This document shows, one piece after another, positions 16,814 to 25,133 of a stretch of 45,963 nt of DNA (the stretch's first letter is position 1; the number at the start of each line of letters is the position of its first letter). Location of the stretch: the NCBI GenBank assembly GCA_947624685.1, contig CANQLJ010000010.1, positions 1-45,963 of the forward strand, read 5' to 3'. The stretch comes from Candidatus Gastranaerophilales bacterium (lineage in GTDB: Bacteria; Cyanobacteriota; Vampirovibrionia; Gastranaerophilales; Gastranaerophilaceae). Both the position numbers and the translations under genes were made by a program. The notes beneath the pieces were generated by a model that was given only the letters and a program-made list of their open reading frames with translations, was not told the DNA's origin and made no database searches.

Positions 16814-19195
16814 ATGAATTATAAAAAAATAGCTGTCAAAGAAAAAATTAAAAACATAGCTCATCTGACAAATGATTCTTTTTTAAACGAGCTTTTGGCC
16901 CAAAGAGGAATTAACGACGAAATTAGCGCAAAACAATTTCTCAATCCTTCAAAAGATGATTTTATAGACCCTTTTGCCTTTAGCGATATGCAAAAAGCAA
17001 AAGATAGGATTTTAGATGCCATTAAAAACCAAGAAACTATCCTTGTTTGGGGCGATTTTGATTGTGACGGCGTCACATCGACTTCGATTCTTTATAAAAC
17101 ACTATCATTTTTAGGCGCAAATGTAATTACATTCATCCCCGATAGGCTTCTCCATGGCCATGGGCTAAATAGTAAAGAGCTCATCAAATTCATCTCAAAA
17201 GACAAAATAAAGCTTGTGATAACCGTGGATTGCGCTATATCGGACATTTCTCAAGTTAATCTTTTAAGAAGTTTAAAAATTGACACAATCATAACCGACC
17301 ACCACACGACCGATTGCGAACTTCCAAACGCCTATGCAATAATTAACCCCCAAGTTAAAGGCGCAATTAAAGACAACGTAAGCGCAAATGATATTGAATC
17401 TCTTTGCTATAACTCAGGCTCCGCCGTTGCTTTTAAATTAGCTCTTGCGCTGTTAAATTCCAATGACAATAAAGAAAAAGAAGATTTGATTACGGAGCTT
17501 CAGCTAATCGCTTCAGTTGGGATTGTTGCCGATGTCGTGCCGCTTTTGGGCGAAAATCGCGCGATGGTAAAATACGCTCTTGATAATCTCAATTCAAAAA
17601 AAGAAAATCTCCACTACGGAATATACTCTCTTTTGAATAAAAATTGCCCGAACAAAGATTTCACAAGCTATGATATAGCTTTCATTCTGGCCCCAAGGAT
17701 TAATGCGGTCGGAAGGTTAAATAATGCAAAATTATCTTTTGAATTTTTAACAACAAAAGATAAAATCAAACAGGAAATGATTATCGAGCAATTGGATAAT
17801 TATAATAAAATCCGCCAAAGCAAATGCGCTCAAACCTATGATGAAATTATAGATTACTTAAACAACCACAAAGAAGAAAACGACAATCCCGCAATAATTC
17901 TGATGAATAAAGATTGGCATATAGGTATAATAGGTATTGTCGCCTCAAAAATCGTCGAAAACTTCCATAAGCCTTGTTTTTTAATGACAATAGATGAAAA
18001 TAACAGCGCAAGATGTTCAATTCGAAGCAACGAAACAATTAACGTTTATCAAGTCTTAAAAGAAAATGAGAAGCTTTTTTCGGGCTTTGGCGGGCACAAG
18101 CTTGCGGGAGGTTGTTCGTTTAATTTAGATGAAATATCTTTTGAAACGGTCAAAAAAAGCCTTCTTGACACTGTTAGAGAATCTTATGACGCCGAAAAAG
18201 AAGATAAGACCCTATGGGCGGATGTTGAAGTCGATGAAAATGCGCTTGAATTAAATATATTAGAGACGATAGAAAAACTCGAACCCTTCGGACAAAATAA
18301 TCCGATGCCTCTGTTTATGATGTCAAATGTACATTTAGACGAATTTAGCTTCATCGGAAAAGAAAAAAACCATCTGAGAATGTTTTTTTCAAAAAACGAC
18401 AGGAAATTTCAGTGCGTAAGCTGGAATGAAAAAGATTTTAAAATCCCCCTGAATTCCGTTTGTGACATAGCGTTTTACCCGAGGTTGAATGATTTTAACG
18501 GAGAAAAAAACATCCAGCTTGAAATAAACGATGTATATTGTGAAAACATTGAAAAACAGATTAATTCAAGCTACAAGATATTTGACCACAGAAGAAAAAC
18601 GGGAATCTTAGATTCCATAAGCCAATATCTTGAAAAATGTGCAAATAATATTGGTATCTGGGCAAAAAGCCCCAAAACAAAACAGGAGCTTTCAAACTAT
18701 AAAATAATTAAAGATAATTTTATCGAAGATTATTCAAACGAAACAAAAAAAGGGATAATGTTTTTCGACTATCCTTCAAGCGACGAGGAGCTTTACGAGA
18801 TATTATCAAACATCAAACCCACAAAAATTCATTTCATGAATTATGAAATTGACGAAAATTTGGAAAATTATGTTAAGCAAATTTTCGGAATGGTGAAATA
18901 TTGTTCAAATAAACTACAAGGCATAATCGACATATCTAAAATGGCGCATGCCGTGGGGCTGAATGAGACTTGTGTTCATCTTTCGCTTGAAATTATGGAA
19001 AACCTTAATTCGATTGAAATTTTAAACAAAGAAAAATTAAACTATCTAAAACCCTTTCAATATCAGGATTTTAGGAATGATTCTTTGTTTGAACTGTTAA
19101 ATGAAGAATTTGAAAATGTAATTAACTATAAAAAGAACCTTCTAAACTGCGATATAGCTGAGCTTGAGAAAATTGTTGCGAATATAATAAGCTGA
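16814..19195 (+). CDS. recJ: Single-stranded-DNA-specific exonuclease RecJ
   Basis: 5'-3' exonuclease on single-stranded DNA used in recombination and repair. 793 residues, longer than the usual 560-600. DHH-family core: GDFDCDGVTSTS near residue 80, the DHH motif (TDHHTTD) near 162, ASVGIVADVVPL near 235, the DHHA1 glycine motif GFGGHKLAGG near 420, then an OB-like domain. The last 200 residues, from about 590, form an extension seen in some RecJ proteins of other phyla and contain no motif I recognise. The start codon lies 12 nt after a strong terminator and has no good ribosome site, so expression must come from read-through or from a promoter overlapping the hairpin. Confidence 0.95.
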   Translation: MNYKKIAVKEKIKNIAHLTNDSFLNELLAQRGINDEISAKQFLNPSKDDFIDPFAFSDMQKAKDRILDAIKNQETILVWGDFDCDGVTSTSILYKTLSFLGANVITFIPDRLLHGHGLNSKELIKFISKDKIKLVITVDCAISDISQVNLLRSLKIDTIITDHHTTDCELPNAYAIINPQVKGAIKDNVSANDIESLCYNSGSAVAFKLALALLNSNDNKEKEDLITELQLIASVGIVADVVPLLGENRAMVKYALDNLNSKKENLHYGIYSLLNKNCPNKDFTSYDIAFILAPRINAVGRLNNAKLSFEFLTTKDKIKQEMIIEQLDNYNKIRQSKCAQTYDEIIDYLNNHKEENDNPAIILMNKDWHIGIIGIVASKIVENFHKPCFLMTIDENNSARCSIRSNETINVYQVLKENEKLFSGFGGHKLAGGCSFNLDEISFETVKKSLLDTVRESYDAEKEDKTLWADVEVDENALELNILETIEKLEPFGQNNPMPLFMMSNVHLDEFSFIGKEKNHLRMFFSKNDRKFQCVSWNEKDFKIPLNSVCDIAFYPRLNDFNGEKNIQLEINDVYCENIEKQINSSYKIFDHRRKTGILDSISQYLEKCANNIGIWAKSPKTKQELSNYKIIKDNFIEDYSNETKKGIMFFDYPSSDEELYEILSNIKPTKIHFMNYEIDENLENYVKQIFGMVKYCSNKLQGIIDISKMAHAVGLNETCVHLSLEIMENLNSIEILNKEKLNYLKPFQYQDFRNDSLFELLNEEFENVINYKKNLLNCDIAELEKIVANIIS

Positions 19196-19262
19196 GAATG
19201 TAAAAAATTGTAATAATTCGCATCTATGGTATTTATATGATATAACTATTATTGGAGGAATA

Positions 19263-19580
19263 ATGGCACAAAATCCGCCCAATAACGAATCAGAAAAGCA
19301 AAACGCAACAAAACCGAGCGTTTCAGGCGACATTTCAAAAGTTGCAAAAGTGCAGGTGACTTTGTGCGCAGAGCTTGGCCGCGCCAAGATGCCTCTTAAA
19401 GATATTATTGAATATGACACAGGTTCAATAATCACGCTTGACAAAACGACATCATCAACAGTCGATATTTTTGTGGACGACATCTTGATTGCAAAAGGCA
19501 AAATCGTTGCGATAGAAGATTCTTACGGCATAAAAATAGTTGAAATTATCGAAAACAAAGCAATAGAAAATAACGCATAA
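19263..19580 (+). CDS. FliN-like single SpoA-domain protein
   Basis: 105 residues: a charged N-terminus of about 28 residues, then one SpoA (FliN C-terminal) domain. This starts VQVTLCAELGRAKMPLKDI and runs through YDTGSIITLDKT, VDIFVDDILIAKGKIVAIEDSYGIKIVEI, which follows the FliN pattern of V-x-L-x-x-x-L-G, 'G-s-i-i-x-L', 'n-g-x-x-i-a-k-G' and 'vv-x-x-x-y-G-i-k-i'. FliN forms the lower C-ring of the flagellar motor and the sorting platform of export systems. A strong GGAGGAA site precedes the ATG. It is followed after 4 nt by an E1-like enzyme, an unusual partner, and lies 15 kb from the fliOPQR cluster. Confidence 0.85.
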   Translation: MAQNPPNNESEKQNATKPSVSGDISKVAKVQVTLCAELGRAKMPLKDIIEYDTGSIITLDKTTSSTVDIFVDDILIAKGKIVAIEDSYGIKIVEIIENKAIENNA

Positions 19581-19584
19581 AAAA

Positions 19585-20484
19585 ATGATGAAATTAAGCA
19601 GGTATTCAAAAAATCTGGAAAACCAAGGAATTACACAAGAACAACAGGAAAAACTTTTGTCATCAAAGGTTCTTGTAATGGGCGCCGGGGGCCTGGGGTC
19701 GGGCGTCATTATGAACCTTGCTGCGATGGGCGTGGGGCAGATTAAAGTGGTCGATTCCGATGTCGTCGAAGTCGATAATTTTAACCGCCAATTTATCCAT
19801 AAAGAAAAAAACCTAAACAGAGCGAAAGTAATCTCGGCCAAGGAATGGATTCAAGAATTTAATTCCGACATAAAAGTCGAAATCGATAAGGTAAGAATTA
19901 ATGACCTTAACTATTATAACGTCATTCAAGGCTACGACATAATCGTAGACTGCTTTGACGGCTATGAAGCAAAATACATGTTAAATGAAATTGCGCTAAG
20001 GCACAAAATCCCCCTTGTCCATGGCGGAATCTTGGGCACAAAAGGCCAGGTCACAACGATTGTTCCCGACAAAACTGGCTGCTTAAATTGCATCGTTGCA
20101 AAGCCAAAATCATTCTCTAAAACCCAAATTGCAACCTTCAGCCCAATTGTAAACACAATTTCCGCCCTTCAAGCAAACGAAGTATTTAAAATGGTAACGG
20201 GTTTTGGCGAAGCATTATTAAACAAAGTCTTGATTTTTGATGGGCTAAAAGGCCAATTTGACACAATAAACTATTCAAAAAGCGCGCTGTGCGAGTATTG
20301 TAACGGAAGCTTTTTTGATGATATAAATATCGACCAAAGCCAAAATCTGACTTTAGACACAGGTTCAAACCCTATTCCAAGCCCCAACCTCAATTCCAAC
20401 CCCAATTCCAATCTTAACGCAAACTCAAATTTAAACCCCCAAATCGGCGAACAATTAAAATTAGGCGATACCAAAATAATCTAA
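19585..20484 (+). CDS. E1-like adenylyltransferase (ThiF/MoeB/HesA family)
   Basis: 299 residues. A Rossmann ATP-binding domain with VLVMGAGGLGSGVIMNLAAMG (residues 29-49), the acidic VVDSDVVEVDNFNRQF segment with the NRQ arginine, the DCFDGYEAKYMLN adenylate site, and two CxxC pairs (GCLNC and CEYC) for structural zinc. Such enzymes adenylate the C-terminal Gly-Gly of ThiS/MoaD-type sulfur carriers; no carrier gene is nearby. The last 45 residues are a low-complexity Asn/Pro/Ser tail (SPNLNSNPNSNLNANS). The gene is probably co-transcribed with the FliN-like gene and overlaps wecB tail-to-tail by 24 nt. MoeB and ThiF cannot be told apart here. Confidence 0.88.
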   Translation: MMKLSRYSKNLENQGITQEQQEKLLSSKVLVMGAGGLGSGVIMNLAAMGVGQIKVVDSDVVEVDNFNRQFIHKEKNLNRAKVISAKEWIQEFNSDIKVEIDKVRINDLNYYNVIQGYDIIVDCFDGYEAKYMLNEIALRHKIPLVHGGILGTKGQVTTIVPDKTGCLNCIVAKPKSFSKTQIATFSPIVNTISALQANEVFKMVTGFGEALLNKVLIFDGLKGQFDTINYSKSALCEYCNGSFFDDINIDQSQNLTLDTGSNPIPSPNLNSNPNSNLNANSNLNPQIGEQLKLGDTKII

Positions 20485-21582
20485 AATTATTTTCTCGATA
20501 TAACTGCAGGCTTTCCCGTCGCCATAAGGATTTGCGCTTTTTGACATTTTGTCATATTCTTCTTTATTGTCTAAAAGCAGGCTCACGTTTTGAATAATCT
20601 TGTCTTTGTGCGCTCCGACCAATTTAACCGTTCCAAATTCAATCGCCTCGGGCCTTTCGGTCTCGTCTCTCAATACCAAAACAGGAACACCCAAAGAGGG
20701 CGCTTCTTCTTGAACACCGCCGGAGTCCGTTAAAATTATGTGCGATTTTTTCATCAATGCGCAAAATGGCGCGTAATCCAACGGCTCAATTAATTTAACC
20801 CTTTCGATGCCCTTAAGCATTGGTAGAACCGTATTTTGGACATTAGGGTTCGGATGAACCGGATAAACTATTTCAATGTCATTATATTTTTTAACAAGCT
20901 CAACTGCTGCACTGCAGATGTTTTTCAAAGGTTCGCCAAAGTTTTCGCGCCTGTGCGAAGTTAAAAGAATCGTTTTTAAATCGGGATTCAGATTCAAAAA
21001 ATCGATGTTTGCTTTGTCTTTGTTGTTTTTTAGGGTGTAAAAAAGCGCATCAATTACGGTGTTTCCGGTTTTATGGATGCCCGTTTTGATACCTGAAACA
21101 TTAAGGTTTTCTACCGCCTTATCCGTCGGACAAAACATCAAATCGCTTACGCTATCGACAATTACTCTGTTGATTTCCTCGGGGAAGGGATAGTTTTTGT
21201 CAAATGTTCTTAATCCCGCTTCGACATGGGCAATTTTTATTCTTGAATAAAAGGCGCTAAGTGCGCTCATAGAAGCGCTTGTCGTGTCACCATGGACTAA
21301 GATTAAGTCGGGGCGCTCTTTTTCAAAGACTTCTTTTGTTTTAAGAAGTATTTCGCTTGATAAATTCCACAAATTTTGATTTGGCTTCATCAAATCAAGG
21401 TCATATTTTGGTGTGACATCAAAAAGCTCAAGCACGGAATCGAGCATATTTCGATGTTGCGCCGTGACAAGCGTAACAACGTCAAATTTCGGGTTTTGCT
21501 CCAATCTTTTAACCAAAGGGCACATCTTTATTGCTTCGGGGCGCGTGCCAAAAACAAGAGCTATTTTAATCTTTTTATCCAT
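20461..21582 (-). CDS. wecB: UDP-N-acetylglucosamine 2-epimerase (non-hydrolysing)
   Basis: Interconverts UDP-GlcNAc and UDP-ManNAc for surface polysaccharides. 373 residues, full length. Motifs: FGTRPEAIKM at the N-terminus, HGDTTSA, HVEAGLRT, PEEINRV, the HRRENFGEP motif near residue 210, and the C-terminal DSGGVQEEAPSLGVPVLVLRDETERPE. It stands alone, convergent with the E1-like gene and divergent from the DUF2157 gene. TAAAAT (21594-21589) ends 6 nt before the ATG, with TTGAAT 16 nt further up and no ribosome site, so the mRNA is probably leaderless. Confidence 0.97.
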   Translation of the reverse strand: MDKKIKIALVFGTRPEAIKMCPLVKRLEQNPKFDVVTLVTAQHRNMLDSVLELFDVTPKYDLDLMKPNQNLWNLSSEILLKTKEVFEKERPDLILVHGDTTSASMSALSAFYSRIKIAHVEAGLRTFDKNYPFPEEINRVIVDSVSDLMFCPTDKAVENLNVSGIKTGIHKTGNTVIDALFYTLKNNKDKANIDFLNLNPDLKTILLTSHRRENFGEPLKNICSAAVELVKKYNDIEIVYPVHPNPNVQNTVLPMLKGIERVKLIEPLDYAPFCALMKKSHIILTDSGGVQEEAPSLGVPVLVLRDETERPEAIEFGTVKLVGAHKDKIIQNVSLLLDNKEEYDKMSKSANPYGDGKACSYIEKIILDYFGIA

Positions 21583-21588
21583 AAGATA

Positions 21589-21616
21589 ATTTTATATTAT
21601 CCATTTTTTTATTCAA
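21589..21616 (-). promoter_or_regulatory. Promoter of wecB (leaderless type)
   Basis: On the minus strand TTGAAT (21616-21611), a 16-nt spacer, then TAAAAT (21594-21589) ending 6 nt before the ATG. The hexamers are the same pair as at coaE. Confidence 0.45.
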
Positions 21617-21634
21617 GCCTTATAAATAAAAATG

Positions 21635-21643
21635 TGGTAGAAT
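21635..21643 (+). promoter_or_regulatory. Extended -10 element for the DUF2157 gene
   Basis: TGGTAGAAT (TG-N-TAGAAT) lies 43 nt before the ATG at 21687, with no good -35. A GAGGGAAG ribosome site lies between, 10-13 nt before the start codon. Confidence 0.38.
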
Positions 21644-21686
21644 TGTTCTATAAAAATTATTACATTGAGGGAAGAATTAGTAAATT

Positions 21687-22877
21687 ATGGAAAAATTTTT
21701 AAACAGATGGTTTGAGAAGGGTTTAATCTCAAAAGAGCAATATCTTGATTTATTGAACGATTTGAAAAGCGAAAAAACAAAATCCGCAAAATTAAAATCC
21801 CAAATCGCACTATATCTAATCGGCGCGGTATTAGTGGGTTTGGGAGTGTTTTTGTTTATAAGCGCAAACGATTGGATTTTGGAATTATTAAACAAATTGT
21901 ATTTTATCAAAATCTTCATTGTTCTTCTTTTGTCGATTTTGAGCTTATATTTTGGCAACAAATTGCAAAATCAATCAAACTACCCAAAACTCGGCTCCTC
22001 TTTGATATTTCTCTCGACATTATTAACAGGAGGAACAATCGCCCTTGTGGGTCAAGCGTATAATTTCAAAGCAAACAGTTCTTGGCTGTATTATCTATGG
22101 TTTTTGAGCGTCTATCCTTTGGCATTTTTATTTAGAAGTCAGGCGATTAATATTTTATCTATAGTGATATTTATCATCGCAACATCACTCTTTTATGAGC
22201 GCTGGAGCGGCAAATATTATGATATATTTATAACCTTAGGAGGACTATTATATACAATGGGCGGCATCAAAAAAATCCGCACAAATTATGAAAATTTTGC
22301 ATTGGTTTATAAATCTCTCGGGCTTCTTTCGATATTTATTTTCTTTTTCGTATTGACGTTTACCGGCGGATATTTAACTGATTGGACTAATTGGTATGAA
22401 CGTTGCGCAAAGTTTTATAATGATGGGTTTTACTTTGAAACTGCTTGCTTCGATGTTATTGTGCCTTGCGTTCTAATAGGCATATTAAATATTATAAATT
22501 ACATACGAAATAAAGAAAAAAGCGGATTAGCAAAAACAGAATTCATTTTTCTTTTGTCATCATTTGCTTATGCAATATTGAGCTACTCATTTCCTTTTTG
22601 GTGGGGCTATGTCGCACATTTATTTATAATTGCGATGATTTATCTTGAATATCACTATGGAATCAAACTTGAAAAAGATAATTTTGTTCGAATCGCAAGA
22701 GTGATGCTTTGGTTTTATATTGCTTATTTATATATAAGATTTGGAGTAGATTACCATTTAGGTGCGCTATATTTCACCTTGGGCGGTGTTATATTAATCA
22801 GCCTCGGAATTTATAAGGAAAGAAATAAAAAACCTTTAAAAGAAACAAAAGAATCTTCTCAAAAAATTGAAGGATAA
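21687..22877 (+). CDS. DUF2157 integral membrane protein
   Basis: 396 residues. The hydrophilic N-terminus (FEKGLISKEQYLDLL) followed by about twelve membrane helices, with GAVLVGLGVFLFISANDW in the first and GGTIALVGQAYNFKANSSWLY, is the DUF2157 pattern. It forms a two-gene unit with the GDYXXLXY protein 17 nt downstream, a pairing that recurs widely in bacteria. The biochemical role of this pair is unknown; it sits in the cytoplasmic membrane. Confidence 0.9.
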   Translation: MEKFLNRWFEKGLISKEQYLDLLNDLKSEKTKSAKLKSQIALYLIGAVLVGLGVFLFISANDWILELLNKLYFIKIFIVLLLSILSLYFGNKLQNQSNYPKLGSSLIFLSTLLTGGTIALVGQAYNFKANSSWLYYLWFLSVYPLAFLFRSQAINILSIVIFIIATSLFYERWSGKYYDIFITLGGLLYTMGGIKKIRTNYENFALVYKSLGLLSIFIFFFVLTFTGGYLTDWTNWYERCAKFYNDGFYFETACFDVIVPCVLIGILNIINYIRNKEKSGLAKTEFIFLLSSFAYAILSYSFPFWWGYVAHLFIIAMIYLEYHYGIKLEKDNFVRIARVMLWFYIAYLYIRFGVDYHLGALYFTLGGVILISLGIYKERNKKPLKETKESSQKIEG

Positions 22878-22894
22878 ATGTAAAGGAACAAAAA

Positions 22895-23362
22895 ATGAAA
22901 GATAAAAAAATATTTTATATAATTTTGGCTTGGATAATTATACTTTTGCCTATAATTATCTATAACGAAATGCCAAAGCTTTTTGGTCAAGAGGTTTTAT
23001 TAAAAGTTGCACCTTATGACCCGAGAGATTTAATGAGAGGAGATTATGTTGAATTGACTTTCGAAGAAATTTCAGATGATAGTAAAATATACAATGAAAT
23101 AATTTATTCCGTTATAAAAACGGACGAAAATAATGTCGCACATTTAGTCAAAATGACGGATAAAAAACCAAAAGGATGTTTATTTATCAAAGGGGAAAAA
23201 GAATATAAAAGCGCTTCAAGGGTCACTTACGGCATTGAACACTATTTTGCAAGCAAAAAAGAAATCAAAAAAATCGAAAGAGGACACGGCAGCCTCTACG
23301 CAAAAGTCAAAATCGACAAAACAGGCAGAGCAAGACTGGTTGGCGTGGAGACAAAAAACTAG
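22895..23362 (+). CDS. GDYXXLXY-family membrane-anchored protein
   Basis: 155 residues. One N-terminal membrane anchor (about 5-22), then an extracytoplasmic domain with the family motif DPRDLMRGDYVELTFE near residue 48, where GDYVELTF fits GDYxxLxY, and a closing FIKGE and TGRARLVGVE strand region. A good AAGGAA site precedes the ATG. It is expected to work with the DUF2157 protein. The gene ends at the edge of a GC-rich non-coding island. Confidence 0.88.
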   Translation: MKDKKIFYIILAWIIILLPIIIYNEMPKLFGQEVLLKVAPYDPRDLMRGDYVELTFEEISDDSKIYNEIIYSVIKTDENNVAHLVKMTDKKPKGCLFIKGEKEYKSASRVTYGIEHYFASKKEIKKIERGHGSLYAKVKIDKTGRARLVGVETKN

Positions 23363-23710
23363 CGAGCGCACACGAGACGAGCGAGCGGATTTTGGCCAGG
23401 GCGTAACGAAGTGAGCCCGTCTCTGTGAGCAGCTTTTTGAAGCGGAGTTTTACAAAGTAAAACGAAGCGAAATACTAAAGCTGCGAACCGCCAATAATCC
23501 AAGACGGCTTAGAGCATTGGATGCGCTTGCCGAGCGAAGTTTTCCGCATAAGGATGTGGAGCCCGTGACGGCAAAGTAAGAGCCTTGGCGGACAGGGCGT
23601 AATCTGTGCCGTGCGCGAGTTCCCGGAAGGGATGATGTTGAATTTAGTGTACGTCCTAGTAACCCACATGGTGCGAGCCCTCTTTCTTAACTTTTTCGTC
23701 CGCATTTTTC
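23363..23710. other. GC-rich structured segment, candidate non-coding RNA or decayed element
   Basis: About 350 bp with visibly higher GC than its surroundings and no convincing reading frame. It contains nested complementary arms: CAGCTTT (23430-23436) with AAAGCTG (23477-23483), enclosing GTTTTAC-aaa-GTAAAAC (23448-23464). Next comes an outer stem CCGCCAA (23488-23494) with TTGGCGG (23585-23591), enclosing ATCCAA/TTGGAT (23497-23522) and TTGCCG/CGGCAA (23527-23574). This forms a multibranch junction. I recognise no known RNA family (not RNase P, tmRNA or SRP by their core motifs). Confidence 0.45.
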
Positions 23711-23952
23711 CCGCCTGTGCAATCGAAGATTGCTACGGCGGCTATCAATAGCTCCAACTTCGCTTCCTCTACGCAAGCTCGTTTGGGAGCCCTGGCTTAC
23801 GCTTTTTTCTTTGATGGGCGCCAATATAATCCAAAAAGGCAAAGAAAAGAAAGCGGGCAAATTGATGAAATCAATTTTTTAAAAAACTTTTTGGCTTTTT
23901 TTTAAAGAAAGAAAAGTGAACAAATCGAAGAGAAAAGATTACATACTAAACA
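23711..23952. other. Gene-free spacer in the repeat island
   Basis: Continuation of the gene-free island. The first half (to about 23830) is GC-richer and contains CCTGGCTTACGC, which resembles CTCTGGCTTACGC in the gene-free stretch at 25280-25292. The second half is A/T-rich with poly-A and poly-T runs. The 62-codon plus-strand frame at 23717-23905 has no ribosome site and no family resemblance, so it is not called. Confidence 0.4.
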
Positions 23953-24114
23953 GATTGCGGGTCGGGGCCCGCAATGACGGGATGTATTACCCGCAATGAC
24001 GGGTGGATTTTTATAAATTATTACACATGGCATGGTCTGGCCCTGAAATACCTTCGGCTTCGCCTAAAAATACTGGCTACAAGGCTCGTCCCTCGCCTGT
24101 TCGCTTTGTAAAGC
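23953..24114 (+). repeat. Dispersed repeat copy A (inverted partner at 45569-45730)
   Basis: A 162-bp unit that begins with a hairpin (ATTGCGGG/CCCGCAAT), has two CCCGCAATGACGGG copies, and continues to GCTTTGTAAAGC. The reverse complement of 45569-45730 matches it along the whole length, with about ten substitutions and three small indels by eye. It carries no gene. This looks like a REP/MITE-like or intergenic dispersed element. Confidence 0.85.
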
Positions 24115-24343
24115 TCAGAATGACAGTTTACTTTTTTATAAAATACTACCATTAGTCAGATTCTGAAACGAGTTCAGCATGACGCTTTCATGCCAAATTC
24201 TTGTTGGTTCAAGGTGGTGTATTGTGCTGAATTCTTGTAGGCTCAGTTTGGAAAGATACTTTTTATACAAGATTAGTTGTCATTATACTATCCCCAAATG
24301 ATTATCCTATCCCAAAATGTTTCACCACGGATAAAACCTCAAA
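24115..24343. repeat. Fragments of short dispersed repeats
   Basis: CTCAGAATGACA (24114-24125) and GATTCTGAAACGAGTTCAGCATGACGC (about 24160-24184) are variants of the same unit as GATTCTGAGTCAAGCTCAGAATGACGC at 45760-45786. Two loose copies of ATTCTTGTNGGNTCA follow (about 24198 and 24231). No gene is seen in this stretch. Confidence 0.5.
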
Positions 24344-25096
24344 TCAACGAATGATGTTATAATCAAAAGAAAATTCTATCGGTACGGAATTTCCTTTATA
24401 TTCTTTGGGCAAGGGTTTAAATGGTGCAGTTGCCTTTAAAGCCTCGATTACGGCCTCATTTGCCTTTTTGTTTTTTGATGGCTTTTTAAATTCATAATCG
24501 AGCAAATTCCCTTTTTTATCGATTTTGAAAATGACTATAATTCTGTTTGAGCGAAAAGCTCTTGGCGGATGCCAGTTTGCTTTGATACTTTTTTCAACTT
24601 CGGCCATATAAGTCTTCCAATATGGGGTAGTGGAATTATTTATATATTTGGATTTTAGTTCATTAATGTTTTCAACTTCCGACGAATCTTTTATTTGCAT
24701 AATTTCAGATTTCATCTCGCATGCCGCTTTGTGCACCAAATGGGCCGGGAGCGTCTTATCCAAGGGTTCAAAATCTCTCGAATTGTTGTAATTATAAAAT
24801 GTTTTATCGTTTGTCCTATTATAGTCCCTGCAAGCTAAAAGAGCTGATTTATTATTGCTGCAGTTCGATTCTAACCAGCAAATTGAGTTTAGTTTGTTTT
24901 GATTGCGAATTAACCTTATTCTGTAAAAAACGTACCCGTCTTTGACATTGACTGAAGATGTGTCTAAAAACAGGTCTACAGAATAATCTTTTTTCGCATT
25001 GAGATTTTTCCAAGTCCCTTCAGCACCTGCCGTTTGAACAGCCAAAAAAGCCATGACAAATATAACAATTACGAAATATAAGATTTTTTTGTTCAT
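24344..25096 (-). CDS. Secreted/periplasmic protein with TonB C-terminal domain
   Basis: Starting at the ATG at 25096, 250 residues: a signal peptide (MNKKILYFVIVIF, cleavage about after residue 25 at AGA), a domain with WKNLNAKKDYSVDLFLDTSSVNVKDGYVFYRI reminiscent of surface-adhesin E-like domains, then a TonB/TolA C-terminal domain (YMAEVEKSIKANWHPPR, IVIFKIDKKGNLLDYEF, EAVIEALKATAPFKPLP). It probably acts in the periplasm. The frame stays open 19 codons further up, but an extended -10 (TGTTATAAT) lies 6 nt before ATG 25096 and the signal peptide begins there, so the later start is preferred. The mRNA is probably leaderless. Confidence 0.82.
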   Translation of the reverse strand: MNKKILYFVIVIFVMAFLAVQTAGAEGTWKNLNAKKDYSVDLFLDTSSVNVKDGYVFYRIRLIRNQNKLNSICWLESNCSNNKSALLACRDYNRTNDKTFYNYNNSRDFEPLDKTLPAHLVHKAACEMKSEIMQIKDSSEVENINELKSKYINNSTTPYWKTYMAEVEKSIKANWHPPRAFRSNRIIVIFKIDKKGNLLDYEFKKPSKNKKANEAVIEALKATAPFKPLPKEYKGNSVPIEFSFDYNIIR

Positions 25097-25102
25097 TGAT
25101 AA

Positions 25103-25133
25103 ATTATAACACACAAATAAAAATGATTGCCAA
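25103..25133 (-). promoter_or_regulatory. Promoter of the TonB-C protein gene (leaderless type)
   Basis: On the minus strand TTGGCA (25133-25128), a 19-nt spacer and extended -10 TGTTATAAT with TATAAT at 25108-25103, ending 6 nt before the ATG at 25096. No ribosome site. Confidence 0.55.

Noticed and set aside
23475-23905. Frames of 76 and 62 codons in the GC-rich island
   Set aside because: No ribosome sites, no family resemblance, and they cross the inverted arms of the structured segment; explained by higher GC removing stop codons.
23953-24114. CRISPR array
   Set aside because: The CCCGCAATGACGGG units are only two per copy, unevenly spaced and lack unique spacers; the whole block is repeated as a unit elsewhere.
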